From assembly GCA_937969125.1 (NCBI GenBank), contig CALBVA010000242.1, positions 1 to 16,679 of the forward strand: a stretch of DNA of 16,679 bases, in the 5' to 3' direction. Positions 1 to 7,589 of the stretch are shown here, piece by piece. The DNA is from an uncultured Verrucomicrobiales bacterium. GTDB taxonomy: Bacteria > Verrucomicrobiota > Verrucomicrobiia > Verrucomicrobiales > Akkermansiaceae. A model generated the notes under the pieces. That model had not been told where the DNA came from. It saw only the letters and a list, made by a program, of their open reading frames with translations, and made no database searches. Every line of letters starts with the position of its first letter. Position 1 is the stretch's first letter. The position numbers and the translations under genes were made by a program.

Positions 1-2
1 CT

Positions 3-3000
3 TTGATAGTGGGTCTCAACGGCGTTGTGCCAGGGTTTGATGTCGGAACCGGAGCAAATGCAAGAATTTCGGATATTTTTGTCGATAGTTTGACTGGAGA
101 CTTATTTTTCACAGGTCCTTCCATTTCGACCTACCAAGGAATCAGTCGGCCAAAGTTTTTTCAGGTGAGGCCTGATGGTTCACTGGAAGAAGATTTTGAC
201 CTTGGGAGCGGTCCGAATACGGCTCCGGTTGCCTTTGAAAAACTTGAGGATGGGACGCTCTTGATCGGCGGTTTTTTGACTTCGATCGATGAAGCGGAAG
301 TGTCTGGTCTTGCGGTTGTGCGTCCCGTTTCTCGAGCTGTTCAGCCTCCGCCAGCAGCACCGACGGATGGAGTGGTGGTCGCTGTATCTGCTACGCAGGC
401 TCAACTTCGCTGGCAGCCTCCCGCAGGGGCCATAGGTAGCGTGATTGAAAGACGGCGACTACCTGATGGTCCGTGGCGGACAATTGCCAGTCTGCCGTAT
501 CCAGCGAACACCTATCTCGATCCAATCTCGCCGGAGGAATCCTACCTTTATCGGATCAGCTCATTCAACCAGTCCGGAGAGAATGCCATTGAGGTCAGTG
601 TTGACTCTCCGGCTGCGGATGGATTCGCCGGGGAACTCGACTCGCTGAAGCTCGATGTCCTCTCGGTCGCTCAGACTGACCGGATTGTCCCTCTCGCGAA
701 TGGGAAATTTCTGGCCTCCGGGTCTGCGAATTGGGTCGGTGGGCATGGGCCGATAGAGAACGATGGCCGTCTGACCATTCGCCTGAATGCCGATGGGTCA
801 CTTGATCCCACCTTCGATGGACAAGCGATCGGGCGAGGCTCAATCAAGGCTGTCCGTGAACAGGCAGATGGGAAGCTTATTATCGGCTTCTCATTTCCGG
901 GAGGAAACGACCCGGTCAGATTTAATCTTGCGCGGTTCTTACCGGATGGAGCCTTGGATCCCACATTCACGCCTCAGAGCTTCGGCGATGTCCAAGCGAT
1001 CGAAATCCTGGAAAACGGGAATCTTTTGGTCGGAGGAGATTTGTCGTTTTTGGTTCCAGATGTTGAGCCGGCTGAAGTTGTGTTAGGCTCCTTCATTCTG
1101 GATCAAAATGGCGGATTCATTGAACCCTCCTTTTCGCGAGACGACCCCTTCAGGATACGTGGAGTCACATTTTTTCATCGTCTTCCCGATGGAAAATTCA
1201 TGGTCGGAAGTGAAGGTTCATTTTTCGGAAGACTAAACGCCGATGGAACCTACGATCCCACCTTCGAAACAGTTGGTTCATTTTTTAGGGGAAGCGTGAG
1301 AGGAATCCATCGACTCCCAAGCGGCGACTTTCTAGTTGCGGGTGATTTGCAAACATGGCGGGTGGATGGTCAAACGATCAATCTTGGAAACTTGGCCGTA
1401 GTCCGTCCGGATGGTTCCTTAAACATCGCAATGACCAGCCAGCTGGGTTCCGGTGCTGATGACGAGGTATTCGGACTAGTGTCTTTGGCCTCGGGTGGGG
1501 CTTTCATTGCTGGTGACTTTGAGGAGATCAATGGGACCGCTCGTAGGAATGCGGCTATCATTCAGGCTGATCTTAGCGTCCATCCCGCAAATCTGGACTT
1601 GTCACCCGGAGCGATCTTGCGGTCTCTAGTCCCGTTACCAAATCAAGGGGCTCTACTAGGAGGACAGTTTTATTCAGTTGGAGAAGAACGCCGCGCTGGC
1701 GTGGCAGTGATCGGAGGACAAACCGAGACTCTCGATCCAGATTTTGCGCCCGAACTTCATCGTGGAGGTTTAAATGCATCGGGCGTATTCGCAATGCTCT
1801 CCGAGCCGTCAGGTTCGATCCTGCTTGGGGGACAATTTGATGGGTTGGGAACCAGCGAAGCTGTTTTCATTCCGCGCTCAAATTTGGCGCGGATTCTGCC
1901 CGACCGGAGTGTTGATGTCTCTTTCCAGCCTTCCTCAATTTTTGGGGAGGTCCACAGTATCGCCTCTGATTCAGCTGGACGGATTCTCGTGGGTGGCCAG
2001 TTCTCTACCACGGAAGGAGGTCCTCTCGCGAACTTGGCAAGATTCTCAGAAGAGGGAATTCTTGATCAGGCCTTCGACGCCCAGGAGAAGCCGAACGGTC
2101 GTGTTAATCAAGTTATCCTTGATAAGGATGATCGGATCTATGCAGGTGGGTCTTTCCGTAGAGTAGGGACAGTTGATAAGCTACATGTCGCACGCTTCTC
2201 ATCTGAAGGGAGCTTGGACCCAACCTTCTCGGCGCCGTTGTTTGATTCCTTTGGAGAAGCAGTGACCCTGGCTCTTCACCAAGGCTGTCTCTTTGTCGGG
2301 TATGAGCGTGAAGATTCGCGGTTGGATGAGGTGCTCAGAGTTTATAATCCGTCGGACCAATTTGACCTGAACCTGACCCGGCAAATTAGACAGGCACCGA
2401 CCTCATTACTATCCCTCGGGAATGAAGGTTTATTGATTGGAGAGAGATATCAGACGACTGATGGCGTGGAGACCCGTGGCCTCTCCCTGATCCAGCTGGG
2501 GCCTCAGATCCAATATCGTTGGCCGTCACCCATCACTAAACCTTCGCACGTTAAGGGCTTCGCACGCGATTCAGATTCGATCTATGCCTTTGGCGATCTT
2601 TATGTGAGCGGTGAGAGGCGAAGCATCATTAGTCTTTCGCCGAGTGATGGCTTTAAGACCGATTTCTTCGCTGAACCAGCCGATGAAATCGTGGAGGTGG
2701 CTGCCAGATTGGGAGATTCTATTGTCGTTGGCGGTCGCTTTACCAAGTGGGGGGATCAGCCCCGGCTTGGATTGGCATTTTTGCGCGCGAAGTCGGCCAG
2801 CGTCGAACTTCCCACACCGGTAGTTACTTCAGTCACATCGTCCGATTTCGCGACTGTGATTACTTGGTCAGCAGCTGCCACTGACGCAGCGATTTATCGG
2901 GTCGAAGGCCGCCTTTCCGCAGACAGGCCATGGGAACTCTTGGGTGAGCTGAATTCGCAACGCCGTGGCTTTCTACACGAGCATCCGCAAACTCCTAGAA

Positions 3001-3437
3001 CTTGGGAATACCGTCTTAGTTCAGTCAATGATTCCGGTGTTGCCAGTCAGCCAACTCTGCCCGCTCGCCCTACCTTTTATGATTTCAATACATGGAAAGT
3101 CGAAAACGGTATTGGAGCAGAGGTCGGCTTTTCCGACGATAGCGATCAAGACGGGATCCCGCTTCTGCAAGAGTATGCCTTTGGGTTCAACCCCTCCGAG
3201 TTTTCACAATTGCCCGAGCCAAGGATCAAAAGTGGGAGAATCTCTATTTTGAGGCCAGAGCTGCGCCCCGATTTAGTTTCCTCTCCACAACACTCCGAAG
3301 ATCTGGATTCTTGGACTAATCTCAGCAATGACTTGTTTTCCTCAGAAGGAGCTCTTTGGAGTATTTCGATTGATCCAGGATCCCGTCAGTTCCTTCGACA
3401 TCACTTCCAGCTGCGAACTGAACCAGCTGAAGAATAG
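3..3437 (+). CDS. Delta-60 repeat / fibronectin III secreted protein, 3' part (5' end outside window)
   Basis: This reading frame is open from the left edge and ends at TAG 3435-3437. The TTG at 3 is only the first complete codon, so the true start lies upstream. The 1144 visible residues contain many copies of the delta-60 (beta-propeller-like) repeat, recognisable by cores such as DGSLDPTF, DGALDPTF, DGTYDPTF and EGSLDPTF, usually followed some 25 residues later by an ILVGGQF-like strand. Two fibronectin III-like domains interrupt or flank them, at about residues 116-202 and about 930-1020. The C-terminal part carries an acidic D-D-S-D-Q-D-G stretch followed by EYAFGFNP, a module I know from the ends of large secreted Verrucomicrobiota/Planctomycetota proteins. 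The likely role is an exported surface or extracellular binding protein; no enzyme motif is visible. The substrate is unknown. Domain family is fairly sure, function is not. Confidence 0.85.
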   Translation: MIVGLNGVVPGFDVGTGANARISDIFVDSLTGDLFFTGPSISTYQGISRPKFFQVRPDGSLEEDFDLGSGPNTAPVAFEKLEDGTLLIGGFLTSIDEAEVSGLAVVRPVSRAVQPPPAAPTDGVVVAVSATQAQLRWQPPAGAIGSVIERRRLPDGPWRTIASLPYPANTYLDPISPEESYLYRISSFNQSGENAIEVSVDSPAADGFAGELDSLKLDVLSVAQTDRIVPLANGKFLASGSANWVGGHGPIENDGRLTIRLNADGSLDPTFDGQAIGRGSIKAVREQADGKLIIGFSFPGGNDPVRFNLARFLPDGALDPTFTPQSFGDVQAIEILENGNLLVGGDLSFLVPDVEPAEVVLGSFILDQNGGFIEPSFSRDDPFRIRGVTFFHRLPDGKFMVGSEGSFFGRLNADGTYDPTFETVGSFFRGSVRGIHRLPSGDFLVAGDLQTWRVDGQTINLGNLAVVRPDGSLNIAMTSQLGSGADDEVFGLVSLASGGAFIAGDFEEINGTARRNAAIIQADLSVHPANLDLSPGAILRSLVPLPNQGALLGGQFYSVGEERRAGVAVIGGQTETLDPDFAPELHRGGLNASGVFAMLSEPSGSILLGGQFDGLGTSEAVFIPRSNLARILPDRSVDVSFQPSSIFGEVHSIASDSAGRILVGGQFSTTEGGPLANLARFSEEGILDQAFDAQEKPNGRVNQVILDKDDRIYAGGSFRRVGTVDKLHVARFSSEGSLDPTFSAPLFDSFGEAVTLALHQGCLFVGYEREDSRLDEVLRVYNPSDQFDLNLTRQIRQAPTSLLSLGNEGLLIGERYQTTDGVETRGLSLIQLGPQIQYRWPSPITKPSHVKGFARDSDSIYAFGDLYVSGERRSIISLSPSDGFKTDFFAEPADEIVEVAARLGDSIVVGGRFTKWGDQPRLGLAFLRAKSASVELPTPVVTSVTSSDFATVITWSAAATDAAIYRVEGRLSADRPWELLGELNSQRRGFLHEHPQTPRTWEYRLSSVNDSGVASQPTLPARPTFYDFNTWKVENGIGAEVGFSDDSDQDGIPLLQEYAFGFNPSEFSQLPEPRIKSGRISILRPELRPDLVSSPQHSEDLDSWTNLSNDLFSSEGALWSISIDPGSRQFLRHHFQLRTEPAEE

Positions 3438-3451
3438 CTAGGGAACCTTTT

Positions 3452-3477
3452 TCTCATCCCGGTGGCACGAGATGAGA
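3452..3477. terminator. Weak hairpin between convergent genes
   Basis: In the 94-base gap between the convergent delta-60 gene and the DUF1553 gene, TCTCATC (3452-3458) and GATGAGA (3471-3477) form a perfect 7-bp inverted repeat with a 12-base loop. No T-run follows on the + strand, but the TTTTT-type run just before it gives an A-run, not a U-run, on the other strand. It is therefore not a canonical intrinsic terminator for either gene. It may be a simple mRNA end structure or chance. Confidence 0.2.
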
Positions 3478-3531
3478 CCTCGGGAAAGCCCAATGAATTT
3501 GAGCCTGGTCAGGCCCCATTGAGGAGACTGC

Positions 3532-6500
3532 CTACCGTTTCCAGACCGCCGGGTCACTGCTGTAGATCGCCTGACAGACCACTGCCATTGCGGCTGATTC
3601 GATCGGGTCTAATTCCTTCGGCTGTGGTGTCACGCCGGTCTTCAGGAATTTCTCGGCCGCTTTCGGGTTCTCTTTGAAAAAGGCTCGTTGTTCATCGAGA
3701 ATCTCGGTCAGGATGCGGAGTTCGGTTTCCGATGGTTCCACGCTGGTTACTGTTTTCCACGCTGTTTCGATTCTTTCCGGGATGGTCGCCTTCTCTTTTA
3801 GCATCTTTGCGCCGAGAACGCGGGCGGCTTCCACAAAGTGGAGATCATTGAGGAGCACGAGAGCTTGGGCCGGGCTGTTTGTGCGGCTGCGTTTTACGCT
3901 GCACACTTCCAGCGATGGCTTATCAAAGATCGTCATCCCGGGCTGGGGTTTGGTCCGCTTCCAATAGCTGTAAACCGAGCGACGGTGCACCTGACTCGCT
4001 TTTTCCTTCCCGTTGGAGTTCGGAGCGTAAGGGCGGACCCAGTGCCCACCATTGTGTGGAATGAGAAGGCCGGCGGTCACGAGTGCAGCATCACGGATTT
4101 CTTCTCCGCTCAGACGGTGTGCAGGACCTCGGGCGAGGAGCTTATTGTCAATATCTCGGGCCGCGAGATCAGCGGTGAGAGCGGATTGTTGGCGGAAAGT
4201 CGCAGAGAGGATGATCTGACGTACGAGTTTCTTCGTACTCCAGCCCTGGGTGATGAAGTCGCGAGCCAACCAATCGAGGAGCTGAGGATGAGTTGGAAGG
4301 TCGCCTTGTAGGCCGAAGTTTTCGGCCGTGCGAACCAGTCCTTCTCCAAAAAGCTGCTGCCAGATCCGGTTCACATATACTCGTGTGAGCAGCGGGTGGC
4401 GTGGATCGGTGAGCCATTGTGCTAGACCCAGGCGATTACGCGGAGCGTCATCGGGGTAAGCACGAAGGAAGCTTGGGCTGTCTCGCTTCACTTTTACGGT
4501 CGGTTTATCAAAGTCGCCCCGGTGGAGAATGAAGGCCGGGCGGGGTGTGGACATTTCTTCCATAACCGGAACCTCGATGAAGGAATCCTCACGCTTTACG
4601 ACGTCCTTCCAAGCCTTCACGAGTTCTAGCGAGGTTTTACGATACTCCTCATGATGGTTCGCGAGGAAGTAGGGGCGGAGTGCTTCATCCGGGACTTCGG
4701 TGAGAATGATTTCCGAGGTTAAGCTGCGAACTTCTATTGGTGAGAGAGCACGGTCGAAGGTTTTCAATTCATCCACTTGTCCGCCCTTGAATCCGGGGCC
4801 TCGGAAAATCGAGCCGATGGTGAAGCGTCCGTTTCTGTAGGTTCTGACAGCAACGCTCTTATGGAGTTTGTCATTGAGCACGGTAGTTTCGATGGGTTTG
4901 CCATCGAGGTAGAGCCGGAGTCCGGCAGCCTTGCTACGGCCATCATAGGTGTAGGTGAGGTGGTGCCATTGGTCTTTCGGGAGCGGTTTGACGGAGCGGA
5001 TGCCGATCCCGTTACCAGGCCAGGCGCGGAAGATGCGGGCTGAGAGGAATCCGTTTTCGATCCGCAGGTCGATTCCGTTATAGCCGACCTCGGTGCCAAA
5101 GCAGCGCTGGGCAATCACCACTGAGCGCTCCTCGCGCAAGGTGTCTTTGACCCACATCGCCATCGTGAAAGGATCATATCGGTCTTTTTCAAAGACGTCC
5201 GGCAAGCTCGCGCCGCGGTCTCCATCTAATGCGATCCCGAAACCCGCAGGACTCTTGACATATTGAGGTGAGGCCAGAGAGAGGGCGATCGGTCCCAGTT
5301 CAATTTCTTTTTTCTTCTTTGAGTCGTATTTCTTTCGTGGTTTCGCTGGTTGGATTCGGGATTCGAGTGGCTTTCCCTGCCCCTTTTCAAAGTCGAAGTG
5401 ACTGCTTTGATCAGCAAGGGTGAGCTTGCTCCCAGGTTCTAAGGTGGCCTTCCATGTCTCGAAGGCCGGATCGGCAGCATTTCTGATTTGTTCCAATTTT
5501 TCTTCAAGATCGGTGACGCGCTTCTTCTTCGTTTTATAATCCTTCTGCTGTCCATCGGTTGGCAGGAGCAGGCTGGGCGGTGGTGAGATACGACTGTGAA
5601 CATAGAGGCCGTCCTCATTGATCGAGTTGAAGAAGGCAAAGAGCTGGTAGTAGTCCTTTGCGAGGATGGGATCGTATTTGTGGTCGTGACATTTCGCACA
5701 CTCCATGGTGAGGCCGAGGTAGGCCGTGCCCATCGTGTTCACGCGGTCCGCGACCCCGTCGATGAAGAACTCCTGCTGGTCGGAGCCGCCCTCGTTCGTC
5801 ATCCGATTGAAGCGATTTGAGGCGGTGGCCAGCTTCTGATCCGGGGTGGCATTGGGAAGGAGATCTCCTGCGATGTTTTCGGTGACGAACTGCTTGAAGG
5901 GCATGTCAGCCTGGTAGGCCTTGATAACGTAGTCGCGGTAGGGCCAGGCTGTGAAATTAGGGTCCATATGGTATCCCCAGGTGTCGGCATATCGCATCGA
6001 GTCGAGCCACGGAGTAGCCATGTGCTCGGCATAGGCGCGGGAGGCCAAGAGAGAGTCTGCAGCTTTTTCGTAGGCGGTAGCGGGGTCGGATTTTAGGTCA
6101 TTCTCGAAAGTCTCCAGTTGCGCCAAAGTCGGGGGCAGCCCTGTGACCGAAAAGCTCGCCCGGCGAAACCAACGAACCGGCTCGGCTTCCGGAGAGGGTT
6201 CCAATTCCTCCTCTTTCAGCTTGGCCGCTACGAAGTGATCGATGGGATTTTTTGGCCAGTCAGTCCCTGTCTTGGGAACCGGGATATCATCCGGTAGATC
6301 GACAAATGACCAATGAGGTTCATATTCCGCACCTTGCTCGATCCAGCGTTTGATGATGTCTTTCTCCGAAGCGGTCAGCTTGAGATTCGACTTTGGTGTC
6401 GGCATGATCTCGTCTGGGTCGTTGGAGATGATGCGCTGCCAAGCATCTGATTTTTCGAGCGACCCGGGGACGATGGCGTGCTTGCTGGAATCATTTTTGA

Positions 6501-6693
6501 ATGCTGCGAAAGCACCCTCCGGAGTATCGAGACGGAGTTCGGCCTGGTTGTTTTTGGTGTCGGGGCCGTGGCAGAGGAAGCACTTATCCGAGAGGATGGG
6601 GCGGACCTCTGAGTTATAATTGACCTTATCCGAGGCGGTAGCGAGCCACGGAATCAGGGCCAAAAGAGTGGGGGTAAGATGGCGGGCGGTCAT
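3532..6693 (-). CDS. PSCyt1 / DUF1549 / LamG-like / DUF1553 secreted cytochrome-type protein
   Basis: 1053 residues, ATG at 6693, stop TAG at 3534-3532. Residues 1-20 form a signal peptide (hydrophobic LLALIPWLATA), so export to the periplasm or envelope is expected. A planctomycete-type cytochrome c domain (PSCyt1) follows, with a CFLCH heme-binding motif at 38-42 and a possible methionine ligand in IMPTP near 97. DUF1549 spans about 148-358 and has a second CxxCH (CAKCH, 332-336). A lysine-rich, probably coiled stretch near 380-410 leads to a LamG/concanavalin-like jelly roll at about 475-665. DUF1553 fills about 760-1040 and ends in the usual CQAIYSS element. In Planctomycetota and Verrucomicrobiota such genes are very abundant and are commonly followed by a DUF1501 gene; none is present here, since the next downstream gene is convergent. 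The LamG-like insert suggests carbohydrate binding. Biochemical role of the family is unsettled; electron transfer coupled to polysaccharide or sulfated-sugar use is an inference. Confidence 0.92.
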   Translation of the reverse strand: MTARHLTPTLLALIPWLATASDKVNYNSEVRPILSDKCFLCHGPDTKNNQAELRLDTPEGAFAAFKNDSSKHAIVPGSLEKSDAWQRIISNDPDEIMPTPKSNLKLTASEKDIIKRWIEQGAEYEPHWSFVDLPDDIPVPKTGTDWPKNPIDHFVAAKLKEEELEPSPEAEPVRWFRRASFSVTGLPPTLAQLETFENDLKSDPATAYEKAADSLLASRAYAEHMATPWLDSMRYADTWGYHMDPNFTAWPYRDYVIKAYQADMPFKQFVTENIAGDLLPNATPDQKLATASNRFNRMTNEGGSDQQEFFIDGVADRVNTMGTAYLGLTMECAKCHDHKYDPILAKDYYQLFAFFNSINEDGLYVHSRISPPPSLLLPTDGQQKDYKTKKKRVTDLEEKLEQIRNAADPAFETWKATLEPGSKLTLADQSSHFDFEKGQGKPLESRIQPAKPRKKYDSKKKKEIELGPIALSLASPQYVKSPAGFGIALDGDRGASLPDVFEKDRYDPFTMAMWVKDTLREERSVVIAQRCFGTEVGYNGIDLRIENGFLSARIFRAWPGNGIGIRSVKPLPKDQWHHLTYTYDGRSKAAGLRLYLDGKPIETTVLNDKLHKSVAVRTYRNGRFTIGSIFRGPGFKGGQVDELKTFDRALSPIEVRSLTSEIILTEVPDEALRPYFLANHHEEYRKTSLELVKAWKDVVKREDSFIEVPVMEEMSTPRPAFILHRGDFDKPTVKVKRDSPSFLRAYPDDAPRNRLGLAQWLTDPRHPLLTRVYVNRIWQQLFGEGLVRTAENFGLQGDLPTHPQLLDWLARDFITQGWSTKKLVRQIILSATFRQQSALTADLAARDIDNKLLARGPAHRLSGEEIRDAALVTAGLLIPHNGGHWVRPYAPNSNGKEKASQVHRRSVYSYWKRTKPQPGMTIFDKPSLEVCSVKRSRTNSPAQALVLLNDLHFVEAARVLGAKMLKEKATIPERIETAWKTVTSVEPSETELRILTEILDEQRAFFKENPKAAEKFLKTGVTPQPKELDPIESAAMAVVCQAIYSSDPAVWKR

Positions 6694-6744
6694 TACTGGA
6701 AAAGGCTAGAAAAGAAAGGTAGGCCAAAAGGCTGAACAGGGTAG

Positions 6745-6936
6745 GATGAAACTACGGAAATATTGCTCCGGTCTTTCGAGCGGGCAATTATTGAGGAGGA
6801 AAAATTTCATAAATGGATGGCGGCCTTTGCCGAATATCCGGATGCGAACTTTGAGCTGAAGCTCTCGGGCAATTACTCGACTAGGGAGTATTGTGTGCAG
6901 TATCGGGAGACGAATTTTAATTTTCTTGGAGGCTAA
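6745..6936 (+). pseudogene. Decayed fragment of a VgrG-type spike gene (type VI / contractile injection)
   Basis: Between the DUF1553 gene and the response-regulator gene, one + frame is open from the TAG at 6742-6744 to the TAA at 6934-6936 (63 codons). Its translation contains AEYPDANFELKLSG, then REYCVQYRETNFNF. This matches the pattern I know from the gp27-like part of VgrG proteins (FELKLSG, then REYCVQYRE-D-F-FV-RL-EEEGIYY). Only about 50 residues of a protein normally several hundred long are left. There is no convincing start, and the similarity stops at NFNFLGG, exactly where the neighbouring gene begins on the other strand. No other VgrG part and no other secretion gene is in the window. 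I read it as an internal remnant left by a deletion or rearrangement; a translated mini-gene from ATG 6817 (39 codons) is possible but unlikely. Confidence 0.65.
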
Positions 6937-7574
6937 ATCAGCCCCTTCCTGATGGCCGTTGCGATAGCTGCAGCAATATTGTTGCTCTGTAATTTGCGAA
7001 AGATATTTTCAGTGTATTCAACGATCGTGTAGTAGGAAAGACCCAGTTGCTCGGCCACTTCCTTCTTCAAGAATCCCATCGCGAGTAATTCCAGCACCTC
7101 GCGTTCACGAGTACTGAGGAGACTGCTTCCTTTTTGGGCAGGCGAACCAAGGGCCTCAAGAACCAGCCCCGCAAGATGAGGATCGATCACGCAGCCACCT
7201 TCGCTGACATCACGGATCGCTCGCTCGATATCTGCGATCGACGAGTTTTTGAGAATATAGCCCGCTACTCCAAGTCTGATGGCTTCCAGCGCGGAATGGT
7301 AATCGTCGTCTTGCGTAAGAACCAGAATCCTAATCTTGGGATCGTATCTGCACAGTGAGGGAATCAGTGTCAGCCCATGCTTTCCACCCAGTGAGAGATC
7401 GAGGAGAAATACTTCGGCTTTCAGAGACTTTCGCTTGATCGCTTCGATGCAGGCCTCAGCCCCCTCGAAAACACCCGTGCATTCCATGTCATCGCACAGC
7501 TGTAGCATGCTTTCGATGGACGTTCTAAACGCAGAGTTGTCTTCGACTAGTGCGACGGAAATTTTTTTGGGCAT
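6933..7574 (-). CDS. NarL/FixJ-type response regulator
   Basis: 213 residues, ATG at 7574. The receiver domain (about 1-125) has the acidic pair E11-D12, the phospho-acceptor D59 in LLDLSLGG, T87 and K109. A linker leads to a LuxR/GerE helix-turn-helix at about 134-195 (STREREVLELLAMG, then KEVAEQLGLS). It should bind DNA when phosphorylated by the histidine kinase encoded just upstream: the kinase stop and this start are 15 bases apart, so the two are almost certainly cotranscribed. In the recognition helix region the usual histidine is replaced by tyrosine (TIVEYTENI), and the conserved arginine after the KLQ segment is missing (SNNIAAA), both mild departures from the NarL consensus. Target genes cannot be read from the sequence; the divergent sulfatase is the nearest candidate. 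Confidence 0.93.
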   Translation of the reverse strand: MPKKISVALVEDNSAFRTSIESMLQLCDDMECTGVFEGAEACIEAIKRKSLKAEVFLLDLSLGGKHGLTLIPSLCRYDPKIRILVLTQDDDYHSALEAIRLGVAGYILKNSSIADIERAIRDVSEGGCVIDPHLAGLVLEALGSPAQKGSSLLSTREREVLELLAMGFLKKEVAEQLGLSYYTIVEYTENIFRKLQSNNIAAAIATAIRKGLI

Positions 7575-7589
7575 TTCGAAAAGTGATAA

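Noticed and set aside
6717..6722. AGGTAG half-site upstream of the DUF1553 gene, as a further TetR operator
   Set aside because: Only one six-base half is present and the partner half at the required spacing is missing; expected by chance in 16 kb.
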